Part shown: positions 22,680 to 34,119 of the stretch, piece by piece
Layout: each line of letters begins with the position of its first letter
Position numbering within the stretch: position 1 is the stretch's first letter
NCBI GenBank assembly: GCA_037179335.1
Contig: JAKZHN010000001.1
Coordinates: forward strand, 1,364,001-1,428,000
Origin: Cyclaneusma minus
Lineage: Eukaryota; Ascomycota; Leotiomycetes; Marthamycetales; Marthamycetaceae
Reading direction: 5' to 3'
Length of the DNA: 64,000 nucleotides
The notes under the pieces: generated by a model
The model's database searches: none
What the model was told of the DNA's origin: nothing
What the model saw: only the letters and a program-made list of their open reading frames with translations
Program-made: the position numbers and the translations under genes

Positions 22680-25600
22680 TCACTTCCACATCTCGGCTCC
22701 TCGTTTATATTTCTCGGGAGACCAGTCATACGGATAGCACCCGCTGTTCCTCACAGAAGCAAGGAGCAATGCAATCCTCAGACGTGGAGGGACCCATCTT
22801 GTCCCCATCAACCTAGTAATCGTCTTTACCATTTCTTCGTTTCCCACACTTTTGACGATATAATCTAGCGTTTCACAATACACTTTCCGGTTGGATTTGT
22901 CGAGACCAGTGACCAGTGAATCTATGACCCTCTCGGTGAGTTCGCCCTCTGACAAGAGCATATCGAAAATGTCATAAAGGCTACTGGTTGTGCCTGTATA
23001 TATGGGAAGAACGGCTAACAGCATGTCTTCGGTGAATCGGAAATATGAGGGCGGATGGTATTGTCGAAGTATTATAGGTAGAGACTGTCCCAAGCCATGC
23101 GACTTATTGCTTAGTGCCGATAGTGATCTTTTTCTTCCAGAAACCTCTTGGAGCAACTCTGAGGAGATATCAACCTGATTCTCCTTGCATTGGAAAAAGT
23201 TGCGCATAGCGTCTTCGGAAATGAGACGGTGATACTCCCCCACAACTAAGTCAAGTATGTTTTTGGATATGTGGAAATGTCTACCCCTTTCGATGATGGA
23301 GTTCAAGAGGTAGCCATGCTCTTCCTCCGATACAGCAACCACAAGTTCGTCTGTGATCAGAACTTCGTCCTCTCGCCATAAGAAGAACGCCATATTATCG
23401 CCGTATAGCGCTGCCGTCCTCACTTCTTTCGTGAACTTTAGTTCTTGTGGCCTTCGGTCCAGGAGGACTCTTAGGCTCCCATATCCCCATTGAACGTTCG
23501 CGGCGGCCGCCACTACTATGTTTTCGGTGATATTCACAGCAGTATCGTTCTTATCCAAGAGAAGAGACACAATCCGGTCGTGTCCACATGCATCTGCTAT
23601 AAGTACGTTTTCCGTAATCTGGACTTTGAACTCATTTTGCTCCAATAATAAGGACACGGTATCGCTGCCATACTCATTGTTCACAGCTGCCATGAACACG
23701 ATTTCCGCAATCTGACATTTGAAGCTCTTTTGCTTCAATATAAATCGCAGATAACGCATAATTTCCCGGGGTCTCAAACCTCTGATCATTGCTGCAACAA
23801 GCACACTTTCCGTAATGTTGACTTCGAACTTCTTTTGATCCAGTAACAATTGCATGATATCGCTGCCGTGGACATTGTTCGTGGTAGCTAGAGCGATAGT
23901 CTCAATCCACAAACTCGGTCTATGTGGTTTCGTTTCGTGGGTATGCGTTGGTGAGGCCATGGCCATAAGAATATCCAAAGTTGCAGCCATTTCACCAACT
24001 TCCCGAGTTTCCATTAGAGATACTGCGTTGTAAACGTCTCTGATATCCGGTTGCCCTAGCAAAGACACCAGTCGTTCAACCAAGCTCCAGTGACACCGAG
24101 CTGCGGCGGCCACAAATGCATTCCCATATCTCCCGGGTTCGCGGGCGACCTTAGAACCGCTTTTTAATAGCGTAACGGCGCTTTGCTCGAAACCCAACAA
24201 AGACGCATAGTATAGTTGACTGGAGACTTCTGACAAACCAATATCCATCTTTTGCCTGGAATAGCTAGATTCCGCATCGGGATCGTGAATACGAATCCAA
24301 CTCAGGCAGCAGCTGCCGTATTCTGGTGTGAAGAGCTGCAAAACTAGGTCGTCGATCCCGGAACCTGTGTCCAATGATAATCTGGCGTGCTTATGCCAGA
24401 ATTCCGCCGCGTAATTTCCGAAGGCCCTCTTACGATGTAAGTCTTCCATGATAGGCGATTCTTTGTATTGAAACAGCTCGTTCAAGCTGGTGTTCGCAAT
24501 CTCAATATGTGCTTCGACATCGGAAAACCGCCATGTCGTGTTGAATCGAGTGATACGTGAAGAAACAAGGTATTCCTTGACAGAGAAATGTGCCAAGATG
24601 ATTTCTTCTCTGCCCCGCTGCTTTCTCAGGCTTACATGTAGCAGGCTACTGGTGCATAGCCTTATGATATCGTCCGGATTTGGAATTTGCATTGATGCAG
24701 CAAGCTCCTCTGGCGTCATTGGCCTGAATGCGAAGGCCACACGCATCAATATGCGGCGAACGGCAGGCTGTCTTTTCGATGGCACGCGGTCGAGCTTTTC
24801 TTGATATGTACCTTCCAGAGTTTCAGGGAGACTATCCAAGACATCACTCACTTCTTCTTCTGGAAGCATAGTTTCTCCCAGTCTCTCTATCTGGAGCTGG
24901 ACCCAGCGGAAACGTCTGATTCTGTTAGTCGAGTCCGCACTGGAGGTCCTAGAACTTACTTTTCATGGGATTTTGTGAGCTTTTGCAGGATTTCACCCTG
25001 AGCGACTGGGCTGAAGTGACTGAAATACTCTTTGATCTTTGTCCGGACGTAGAAATCCGGATCAGCTTCTATACTTTCCTCGATATCGATTTTAAGAAAT
25101 TGTGATGTATCGCAAATCTTCCGTACGGCGAAAATGCTTTCTAGTCCTCGCTTGATATCAGGTTCTGGTCTGATAAGAATCAAAAGGCGCAGCATCGGCC
25201 GCTGACTCTCGCTGAGTAGACTCTTGAGAAGACCCAGCACAGTTTTTCTTTCCTTCTCCGGACATTCGTCAAGCCCGTCTATAATGATGAAGACCTTGCC
25301 ATCTAAAACATCAACTGCGGTCTTGAGGACCTCTGACAGTTCATCCAAATTTGGCTCTGAGTTGAGATTGATGTGCCGCTGATACAGCTCAGTAACACAC
25401 ATCGGGAGCGACCGGGCGCTGAGTTGCCCAATAAGTGATCTGAACATCTTGGAGACTATGCTCGAGGAAAGGCGATCAAACCGAAAGTACCAGTATGCAA
25501 TAGTGGCTCGATGGTTTGAAGGTTTCGAAGCTTTGAGGTGTTGAAGTACTGCTGAGCTGTCTGGGAGTTAACTCTGAGCCGGTATCTTAAGCAGCGTGAA

Positions 25601-26536
25601 ACTAGGACGATAGATTTACCACAAAAACGTTTTCCCCGAGCCAGCATGCCCTCTTATCCAAAGAAGACAACAAGGCCTGACCACATCTCGCGAGGCTTCA
25701 TAAGTTTCCGATTCATTGAGTGAAATGAGGGACGCAGGCTTCGCAGGTGTGCCTTCCCACATTCTATAAGCATAATCGCTGAATATCCAGCTACTAGTCC
25801 CCTTCATATGAGACTCCACAGTATCGTTATGAACAACCGAGATGATTTCTGGAAAGAGCCATCGACGTATTCTTTCTTTCGTAGCATCTGTAGAAATGTT
25901 AGGAATACTCGACGTATTAGGCAGTCCGCGATACTGACCGTCAAGCTTTGCCCGGATCTCATCCAATGTCTCTAACATCCTCAGTGCTCGAATCGCGTAG
26001 ACTATCGTAATTAGCTTCCAAAGGAACTATTATCATCCTCAATCGCTTACCTTGTGAATCAACGTCGTTGAGGCACTTCTCAAGCTTAGATTCAGAAACC
26101 TCAACTTGCTCTTTCAACTTTATCAGGCGCTGGTTTTCCACAAGTGAGAAGCTTTTCAAGATGCGGCCTGTCAAATGTTCAATAACCCCAGAATCCAACA
26201 CTTGGGTAGACACCACTTACCCTGTCCCTTTTCCACTCGGAGCATCTCGGCGGTAAACTTGAGAATAGCTGCATACCCTTCCACAATGGCGCATGGAAGT
26301 ACTACATCCGAGTTCGCCTCATGTTCAATGTAACGCCTCTCTGCAATCGCATACCGTGCCATAGTATTGGCCAGGAAGTCGCAGGCTTCGAAGGCAGCGA
26401 CCGAAAGATCGTTACTATTCTTCGCAAGCTAGATAGAGATCAGTCATGTAATTTCAGTTTCTCCAAGAGTGTCGACCTACCTTTAAGCCCAATGTCAACA
26501 CTGCCCATGCGCAGCCAGCATACCCTGTGGGATCAA

Positions 26537-26570
26537 GCGGAACAATCTTTTGCGCGGAACAATCTTTTGC
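26537..26570. repeat. Exact 17-bp tandem duplication within the NLR
   Basis: GCGGAACAATCTTTTGC occurs twice head to tail with no mismatch. A 17-nt insertion shifts the frame. With one copy the minus-strand frame reads smoothly from DDTVQKIVP into LDPTGYAG. Confidence 0.97.
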
Positions 26571-26925
26571 ACAGTATCGTCGCAGCTTAACACCGCTTTC
26601 ACAACACCCATCGCTTTATCTCAGATGATTCTCGAGGTTTGAGGAGCCTGATATCTTCTTTTTGCACTTTCAACCACCTCTTCTAGAACGAGCCTCCATT
26701 CCTTGTTCTCTTGGCTTTTGTATTTATCCAACGTCTCGCGGTCTTTGTCGTTCAGTTGCATATGCGCAGTTTGCCAAAAGTTTCTAGGCTCCGCTTTCAC
26801 TAAACCGGCGTCATCAGAAAATCCACCAAGTGACCTGTAGATAATGGCACTCACTAGGACTCTGCTCGTCATGGACACGGTCTTTCCCTTGCGTAGCAAC
26901 GTTTAGCTCTGCCTGGCTTGCTGTC

Positions 26926-26954
26926 GGCACTGGCACTGGCACTGGCACTGGCAC
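26926..26954. repeat. Hexanucleotide microsatellite (GGCACT)n
   Basis: Nearly five copies of GGCACT. On the coding strand of the NLR it encodes a Val-Pro dipeptide run in the linker before NACHT_N. Length changes in whole units keep the frame. Confidence 0.9.
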
Positions 26955-27159
26955 CACTGCAAGTGGTTGCTTGCTACTCTGACCATCCTGTCTCCTTCAT
27001 ATCATTGCTACCAACACCTGGATCTAGCTGGGCTGAGATAGAAGCAACTGAAAGGACTGGGCTTTGCTGGTCGTGCCGTTCACTGACCTGAGCCTGCTCA
27101 GCCTTCTTCTTACCCGGTAGATGTTGCTTGATCTTGTCGCGGAGTTTTAGCTTGCCCAT

Positions 27160-27631
27160 GTTGCTGTAATTTGATTGACGCAAGTCCTGGGTAGCTGGGA
27201 AGGGGTGTTGAAATGACTTCCGGATCGAAAGCGCTATAAGAGATTCCTCATACCCGCTTTAATCTCATTGGGAGCGAGGTGCTGAAAGCTTAGCACCGAC
27301 GATGAGAAGGCCAGTCGTAGAGATTGTTGCGGGGCTGCTAGGCAGTCATCCGTGTACCGTGAGGCTGTAAACGCCTGGCTTTGCTGCATGATAGACGCCA
27401 CCAATAAAGTTCCCTGGATTGCCGATCGACACTCGAAGCGGACGTCTGCATGTGCCGATCGTGTTCAGGTGCTGACTCCGCTTCGGGGTCCTATGAAGTA
27501 TTCTGTGGGTAGGGCCTGAGAGATCTGCGTTTCGCTTCTGTACACCCGATTAAGTGGGTTCAGTCTGCTTTCAATAATACTCGGATACATAAAGTACTGG
27601 AAACCTACTCTTGTCTTAAAGCTTGAAAGAC
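27160..27631. other. Spacer upstream of the NLR
   Basis: 472 bp between the NLR start and the ADH stop. No gene or clear signal is seen. Confidence 0.45.
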
Positions 27632-28844
27632 TCAGGCTCCAAAAGCCTCTTCGTATCCAGTCAACGAGAAGCGATATCTCACATCGTTCTTCTGCAGTCT
27701 CAACAACACAGCATTCTTCAAACCCTCCTTCGAAATTTTCACCTCCTCCACCCAACTCTTAATACCCTTCTCCGCCGCCAACTCCAGCATGCGAATAGTC
27801 TCCTTCCGACTCCCTATATGACTTGCACCAATCAAACACCCGTTGCTCATAAAATCCTGCGTCTTAATTTCCTGTCCCGCGCCCTCAGGCAACCCGACAC
27901 TAATCCACCTCCCATGCACATCCAGCAAGCTCAAGTACTTGCTCAAGTCAAATCCTTCCGAGCTATTCGCAGTGTTGATGATCAAATCAAACGTCATGAG
28001 ATGCGGTTCATTCCAGTCCTTGTCAGCCGTGGCAATAAAGCCGTCAGCTCCCATAGACATGCTATCAGCTTCTTTCGCGTGCGAACGCGAGATCGCCCAT
28101 GTCTCGGCACCGAGCGCTTTGCTGAACATGAGCGCGAAGTGTCCAATGCCGCCCATGCCTACCACGCCGACTTTCTTGCCAGGACCAGCGCCGTTGCGGA
28201 CGAGGGGTGAGAAGGCTGTGAGACCGGCGCAGAGCATGGGCGCTGCCTGAGAGCTGGGTAGGGCTTCGGGGATAGGGAAGACCCAGTGTTCGTGTGTGCG
28301 AACGTGGGATGAATATCCGCCCTGGGGGATGACCCCGGAGTCGGGCCAAACACTGCCGTAGGTGTCGAGTTGCTTGCGACAGTAGGTTTCGTTGTCGGCT
28401 TTGCACTGACGGCAGTCGAGACATGCGTAGGATTGAGCTCCGACACCGACTCGCTGGCCGGGCTTGACGAGAGTCACCTTGGGACCCACGCGGAGGGCTG
28501 TGCCGACGATTTCTATCAATGTGTTAGGGCCTGGGAACATTGAAGGCGAGTATGGAGAAGATTGGGGCGTACCATGACCGACGCAGAGCGGGAACTTCTG
28601 CTCTCCCCAACCACCGGAGATGGTGTGGATATCACTAGCACATATCCCACAAGCAGAGATTTTGATATCGACATCGTAGTCGCCAAATGGCTTGGGGTCG
28701 AATTCCCGTTTATGGAATGCGGTCCATGTATCCGGGCCCTCGGGATAATATCAGCTGATGCTCAAATGCATAATCATGATATTCCTTCAGGTGAGACTAC
28801 TGACCATCAACCTGGAAACCAGTGAACTTCTCGGGATAAGGCAT
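27632..28844 (-). CDS. ADH6: Zinc-dependent NADP alcohol dehydrogenase, CAD/Adh6 type
   Basis: A medium-chain dehydrogenase/reductase of the cinnamyl-alcohol-dehydrogenase class, reducing aliphatic and aromatic aldehydes with NADPH. Exons 28812-28844, 28573-28738 and 27632-28512 have introns of 73 and 60 bp. The sum is 1,080 nt, or 359 residues, the usual length. Motifs: catalytic zinc CGICASDIHT and GHE (the Glu codon is split by intron 2); structural zinc cysteines CLDCRQCKADNETYC; third ligand in PMLCAGLTAF; nucleotide-binding VGMGGIGHFALMFSKALGA. The SRS after beta-2 suggests NADP preference. The first intron uses a weak GTTGAT donor and CCGAG acceptor, chosen because the better GTCAGT donor gives the wrong frame. 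The gene is divergent from dynactin p62. The symbol is by class; paralogue identity is not resolved. Confidence 0.9.
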
Positions 28845-29333
28845 TCTGAGCTTCGGATCGAAGACGAAAGAGAGCTCAGGACAGAAGAAAGTCAAGAAAA
28901 TCAACAGATTCGGAGCTCACAAGCCATTAATAGATAGCAGGGTCGTTAGAGATTCCGATGACAGTGATCAATTAGGGGTCCTCCAGCGACTTCGCATTTT
29001 TCCACCAATGGGAGGAAGACGAAAGGGAGAGCCGGCTTACCTTCCTCGCAATAACGCAAGCTCGTGTGAGGCTTCTATTTGTGCGTCCAATGAAAGCATA
29101 AGAAATTTCGTCAGCCAAGCCTGGAAATAGCAGGCAAGCATTTCTGAAGCTGACCCGGGTTCTGACTTCCTGCGAAGGGTTTGCCTTCCTTTTGAATTGC
29201 GTTGAAAACCTTGGTGTCTACTAGTCGGGCTGTCGGAGTCCGACTCGGGGACCGGAAAAACAGCATCCCCGCTAGTATCCAAACGACATTCGAGCTCCAG
29301 ACTTCTCCAAATAAATCCACACACCCTTGCAGC
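28845..29333. promoter_or_regulatory. Divergent promoter region, ADH (-) and dynactin p62 (+)
   Basis: 489 bp between two divergent start codons, so both promoters must lie here. No TATA box or specific factor site can be named with confidence. Confidence 0.5.
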
Positions 29334-31190
29334 ATGGCAGCTACGATACCATATGCCTATATCCAATGTCCCTGCTCATCCGATGGCCCGTTGAAAAGGC
29401 ACAATCCTGCAGATGACGACGAGGCAGACGGCGAAGATGCTCCAGATGAAGCACGACCGTTCGATCCAAGAGCCCCCCGCGCCAATTTCAGCCTGTATCC
29501 GATGGAATATCTGCTCTACTGCGCCGACTGTTACGAGATACGCTGTCAACGATGTGTCCTAGACGAGATTGTGTATTGGTTTTGTCCGAATTGTCTGTTC
29601 GAAGTGCCTAGCAGCACTGTGAAGAGCGAGGGAAACAGGTGCGTTTGTCGCGATGCACTTTGAACCTCTGTCCGTAGCTGATTGTGTCCTGTCAGATGTA
29701 CGAGAAGCTGCTTCCAATGCCCAATATGCGTGTCGCCTCTATCGACTACGACTCTCGACACACCGCCCTCTTCATCTCTACTGGGCGTCGAATCGGCCAC
29801 ACAATCGGGTCCTTTTGTACTTAGCTGTACATACTGCAATTGGAGCTCGATCGAGATTGGCCTGAAGTTCGAGAAGACAAATGGGATATACGCTCAGCTC
29901 ATGAAGCACAAAAATGGTGTAGACCCTCGGACATTACCGAATGAACGCCACAAGGAGCTGATGGCTAGCATATCTGAGTCGACCACGAGCGCTGAGAGCC
30001 AAGAAGCCGCCCCGCAAGAAGAAGACCTGGACGAAGCTACTCGCTTTTCGAAATTGAAGAAATTTTATCAAAACCAAATCGCAGACACATCCGGGACCGG
30101 ACTACCAAGTTTCGCAGGCGACTACGGCTACGGATCACCAGGCGCCCTGTCACGAATCATGAGCATCTACACGGGCGGCGGTCTTGCCGACAAAAAGGCC
30201 AAAAGCAAGGCCGCCATCATGCGCGAAGCACAGAACTCCTCAGAAGGCCTCCAAATATGGAAATCCAACGAGACAGAAACCATTGAAAAGATGAAAACCG
30301 AAGGCTGGGATGGAACAGCCAACCTCGATCAACGCTCCCATCAACCCTCCCGAGCCCGCTTCATCTCCGACCTCCGCCCCATTGCTACCCCCCTCCGTAC
30401 AAAGCGCGCCAAACGCTGCCGCACCTGCCGCCACATCCTCTTCAAACCTGAGAATAAAATCCACAATACACGCTGGCGCATCCGTCTGATCGCATCTTCC
30501 TACATCCCCTCCATGACCATCCGCTCCTTCAACCCCACCACCTCTGACCCCTTCATTCTCGAACCCTCCAAGCCCGCCCAATTCCTACTCACACTCAAAA
30601 ATCCTCTCTTTGAACCTGTGAGAGTCACGCTTGCGACGCCGGCGGAGACGCCGGGACGGTTCAAAAGCAAGACGACGATTTTGTGTCCGGAGTTTGAAAT
30701 TGGTGCGAATACGGATGTGTGGGATGAGGCGCTGGCTAGCGGAAGTGAGAAGAGGCGAACGGTGGATTTAAATGCGAATTCGGGGCAAGCGGAGGCGGGC
30801 AAGGTGTGGCAGAGGGGGAGGAACTGGGTCAGTGTTGTTGTGGAGGTGGTGCCGGCAGAGTTGACCCTGACTCCTGAGAAGGATTCCGACGGTGAGACGT
30901 CAGATGATGAAGAAAAGTCAAATGATGGAAAAAAGTCAGATGACAGAGAGAATTATGGAGAACAGGCCCTGGGAGAGGATGAGGATATCGTTGAGATTCC
31001 TGTATTTGTGAGAATCGAGTGGGAAGATAATGCTGCTGGTGAGGATATTGGCAGGGACAAGGAAAAGGCAAAAGATGGTGAGGCAAAGGAAAAAAGGGAA
31101 ATGGCGTATTGGTCTGTTCTTGGAGTGGGAAGGATTGCGAAGGCCGAAGCAGAACTGAGCCTGCCTACAAGAGCTAAGCCTGAAAAGTGA
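29334..31190 (+). CDS. Dynactin subunit 4 (p62; Neurospora RO-2 homologue)
   Basis: A pointed-end subunit of dynactin, the dynein activator needed for nuclear and vesicle transport in hyphae. Two exons, 29334-29638 and 29696-31190, with a 57-bp intron. The sum is 1,800 nt, or 599 residues. The N-terminal half has the expected zinc-binding cysteine clusters: LLYCADCYEIRCQRCVLDE, YWFCPNC, then CFQCPICVSPL (completed across the splice) and CTYCNWSS. A further CRTCRHILFKPE follows, with the conserved RIRLIASSYIPSMTI near residue 380. A Lys/Asp/Glu-rich low-complexity insert occupies about residues 500-570 (DDEEKSNDGKKSDD). The ATG at 29334 is the first in frame and starts the conserved PYAYIQCPC segment. 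Family identity is firm. Confidence 0.93.
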
Positions 31191-31729
31191 TACCCATTTG
31201 CCTATTTAATGAGACAAACTTCCACAAGGACTTTGGACGAGCTCAGTCATTGCCAAATCACCCTCTCCGCAGAGTTATTCATTACTCAACGAAGCCTCTG
31301 TCGGTTCCAATTTGGACTGTCGACATTAGGGGGTTCGTCAGTTGGTGTATAAAACGTCAACCGTGAATCACCAACAGAACGATTCTTTCCGCCTTGCAAT
31401 CCGGTCACGGAAATCCTCGGTATGAGCGGCTTTCATCTCGCATATCACCAGCCCGGCCGCAATATATTTCAGATGCTCCAAGCAACCCGCAAGTTTTCGG
31501 ACAAGCAGGTGACAAACCGTCACAGTGCGAGCCTTTCAACATGGCATTCGACCAGCAACATTGACCACAATCTTCGCCCATGGCTGAGATCAAGAGTCAA
31601 TATCCGGCGTCGGACGGTTCAGTCTAATTGCCCCAATCCAGCAGCGGGTTTTTGAAAGTGCGCAGCGTTGAAAAAGGCGCATCTGCGACTTTTGAGGTCC
31701 ACATCACACATCCTACTCAGGCTCATACC
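31191..31729. other. Spacer and probable promoter of the following gene
   Basis: No coding exon is supported. A TATAAAA string at 31348-31354 lies about 375 bp before the next ATG and could be a core promoter. The frame of the next gene is open for 34 codons upstream of its ATG but lacks an earlier ATG. Confidence 0.4.
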
Positions 31730-33454
31730 ATGGAATCCGGTAACAAGGGCCAAGATTCGAGGAAGGGCACTTTCGAGTCTTCCCACTCGGATAATGGACT
31801 CCTGAAAGCTCATAGCGATGACCAGACCCCGATCACAACCTCCGAGACCAACATGACCGACTCTCAGCAAGACGGCACTGTGGAAGCGCATTCCTCGGAG
31901 CCAAACACCTCGACAATGTCATTCAGTGCTCTGGAACCAGGCAGAGAGGAGGCCACTGTTGTTGCCCTACCAGTTCCAGATCAAGTTGCCTCTGCACACA
32001 GCGAACGCCCAACCCAAGACCCTCTTAACTCTTCGTCGACGGAACCAGGCAGAGAGGAGGTCACCGCTGTTGCCCTACCAGTTCCTGAACGAGTCGCCTT
32101 TGCACACAGCGAACGCCCAATCCAAGATCCTCTCAACTCTTCGTCGACGGCGCACCAGGGTGACACCCAAGGCTCTTGTGTGAGTGAGTGTCCTATGGTA
32201 AGAGCGAATCCCAGGCCCGCGAAGGGAGCTCGAACTAATGAAAGACAGATCCAATCCATGCGACGTAATGCTCGTCAAACACCCACGAGCAACCGACGGT
32301 CAAAGGTGCTGGGACAACCCCCAGAGCCCCTTCGAATTGACACTTTGAGGAGACAATTCTGGTACAGTAACTGGTCCCCTACCAGGAACACCCAGACGAA
32401 CGCTTCTTCCTCCGACAACAACCCCAATTCGCCTGACGAGACTGCCGCGCCTAGGAACCGCCCACAAGCACGATCGACACCTAAGGAGCTATCTCTGGCA
32501 ATTACCAATGCTTTGTGGGAATCAAAGATCCCGTGCAACACATGGGCCTATGGCGAGCAAGAGAAGAGCCTCTATGACATCCCACTGTCCGAGGATGAAG
32601 TTCGGTCGGGCGCCCAGTCAATCTGGAAAATTTTCGAGAAGGTCACAGATACAATCTTTAAGTTCGGTATTAAAGAAGGCGAAATGGACAAGCACGTGGT
32701 ATTGCAAACCGTCTCCGTCTACCTTGCATGCTTGGACAGACATCTAAGGATCATCCTTTATTTGTCCAAGAAGGCTCGAGCCGACGACGAGCTCAGATGC
32801 AAGATAGGAGACGCCATCCAAAATGCAGCGGCACTGGTTGCTGAACTGGATGACGTTATCGAGTTTGTCGGCGGTTACGGCTCTGACCTTCTCATGCCGA
32901 CGGAGACTGAATTGGTCAAGTTCCACGAGTTGAAATCATGGGGAGCTTTCGTTTTTGACCATGAAAACTCATCACTCATGAACCGGGCCTCATTTCAAGA
33001 TTTTCTGTCGTACACTCTCCCCAAGCTGGCAATAGCAATCACCGACATCCGAATCTCCTTCCATATCAACAGCCAAACCGCCTTGTGGGGCGCAATGTAC
33101 CCCAGTTATAAGGACTCGCTCTCGAAGGCCAAGAACTTGCTGGACTCACTGTCGAACGAAGAGCTGACCTTGGTCAGGAAAGCCTTCTATTCCGATGAAA
33201 CTTTGCAGGAACTGGAGTTAGCAGCATGCGGTTTGGCTTGGTACGGTCCGCCGTCGCCTATTGCAGCGATGGTGATCGGGATCGACTACGAGAAGCATGT
33301 GGAGGCTATTTTCTTCAGTTCCCAGGCCGTGCTTCAGGTTTTCGGAGAAGCTGAACCGACTGGCTTTATATCCCCAAAGACAAGAGAATATGATCTCATG
33401 CTTCTTAGGATCAGGGTAAATGGTAGAGATGGCGATCTCGCCGCAATGCGGTAA
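31730..33454 (+). CDS. Uncharacterised 574-residue protein with internal 36-residue duplication
   Basis: I do not recognise this protein. The first ATG is at 31730; the open frame begins earlier at a TTG (31628). Residues 1-260 are low complexity, rich in Ser/Thr/Pro/Gln, and contain two adjacent 36-residue repeats (EPGREEATVVALPVP and EPGREEVTAVALPVP, each ending PLNSSST). From about residue 260 it becomes ordered and predicted mostly helical: FWYSNWSPTRN, ELSLAITNALWESKIPCNTW, VLQTVSVYLACLDRHLRIIL, then ELAACGLAWYGPPSPIAAMV near 510. The WESKIPCNTWAYGEQEKSLY segment looks like the start of a folded domain. No signal peptide and no membrane helix are seen. It is the last gene before the A+T-rich block, in a position where lineage-specific genes are common. 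No function is proposed. Confidence 0.7.
   Translation: MESGNKGQDSRKGTFESSHSDNGLLKAHSDDQTPITTSETNMTDSQQDGTVEAHSSEPNTSTMSFSALEPGREEATVVALPVPDQVASAHSERPTQDPLNSSSTEPGREEVTAVALPVPERVAFAHSERPIQDPLNSSSTAHQGDTQGSCVSECPMVRANPRPAKGARTNERQIQSMRRNARQTPTSNRRSKVLGQPPEPLRIDTLRRQFWYSNWSPTRNTQTNASSSDNNPNSPDETAAPRNRPQARSTPKELSLAITNALWESKIPCNTWAYGEQEKSLYDIPLSEDEVRSGAQSIWKIFEKVTDTIFKFGIKEGEMDKHVVLQTVSVYLACLDRHLRIILYLSKKARADDELRCKIGDAIQNAAALVAELDDVIEFVGGYGSDLLMPTETELVKFHELKSWGAFVFDHENSSLMNRASFQDFLSYTLPKLAIAITDIRISFHINSQTALWGAMYPSYKDSLSKAKNLLDSLSNEELTLVRKAFYSDETLQELELAACGLAWYGPPSPIAAMVIGIDYEKHVEAIFFSSQAVLQVFGEAEPTGFISPKTREYDLMLLRIRVNGRDGDLAAMR
31934..32149 (+). repeat. 108-bp in-frame tandem duplication
   Basis: Copies at 31934-32041 and 32042-32149 are in frame inside the uncharacterised gene and encode two 36-residue repeats. 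They differ by scattered substitutions, several of them synonymous, indicating that the duplication has persisted as coding sequence. Confidence 0.9.
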
Positions 33455-34119
33455 ATTCTCACTGAGATGACAAGAAGGACTGGGGGGGATAGCTCTCCTT
33501 AAGGAAACTCTCTGGGTAGTGCCACAGATCCCTACCAAGCAAGTATCGTCGTTGTCTAGGATTCTAGAAACCAAGCCAGCTCAGGACCCAGAATAACAAC
33601 TTGAATTTGTTCAACTTAATTGAAAACTTGCGGTATGGTGCTATTCTGACTATGTGTAGGTGACTCGTGAGCAGATTTAAATCACAGCATAAAGTCAGCA
33701 GCAGGGTGGTTCTCCAACAACAGCTACGAATCGCGACAGTAGAGGATGAATCCATCACATAAACAGGGGAGACTGATTGTGAACAGGAATTTGCTTACAA
33801 GATAGCACGCTCTGTACCCCAAACCTTTCACAAACAATTCTCTCTTGAGATTCAAGCTGAACCAGACCCGTCAGATGCTGGCTTCCTCCACATCTCCTTG
33901 ATTCAAATCTTCCATGGTGTGCTACGAGCCGAGGTATTTATAGATCGATATCAGAGAAGTTTGTAGAACACGCACAGAAGCTGGCAGCCGAAATCCGCCC
34001 CTGACTGTAGCGTTGCGTCGGGACAGTGGAGCTCATTCTTTTGAGGCCAGGTACGCATGGGGAACCCTGGATTTGCTACGAACCAAGGTATTATAGCTCG
34101 ACCAGTGTCCTAGCAGGCT
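33455..34119. other. Spacer with no supported gene
   Basis: 665 bp of mixed composition between the uncharacterised gene and the last possible frame before the border. Nothing recognisable. Confidence 0.45.

Larger units (their letters stand above)
22680..27159 (-). pseudogene. NACHT-domain NLR with C-terminal LLLD/ITE repeats, inactivated
   Basis: A fungal NOD-like receptor (the STAND class implicated in non-self recognition and cell-death control). Exons: 27088-27159, 26855-26987, 26481-26799, 26221-26428, 26051-26167, 25620-26001, 24960-25556 and 22680-24915. All seven introns are 44-100 bp with GT/AG ends. Domains: a basic N-terminus (MGKLKLRDKIKQHLPGKKK) and a VPVPVP linker; NACHT_N (NFWQTAHMQLNDKDRETLD, later MARYAIAERRYIEH); NACHT with Walker A GHAGSGKT (~25630) and Walker B VFIIIDGLDECP (~25270); then ~700 residues with about eight degenerate ~30-residue repeats (QLLLDQKKFEVNITESVLVA type). 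Two lesions lie in exon 3: an in-frame TGA (26621-26623) where NACHT_N has an LRD-type motif, and an exact 17-bp tandem duplication (26537-26553/26554-26570). Without the duplicated 17 bp the exon sum is 4,047 nt, exactly 3n. Everything downstream remains open, so the loss looks recent. Confidence 0.85.

Noticed and set aside
27623..28210. 195-codon plus-strand frame
   Set aside because: Antisense of the ADH exon, which has full zinc and NADP motifs.
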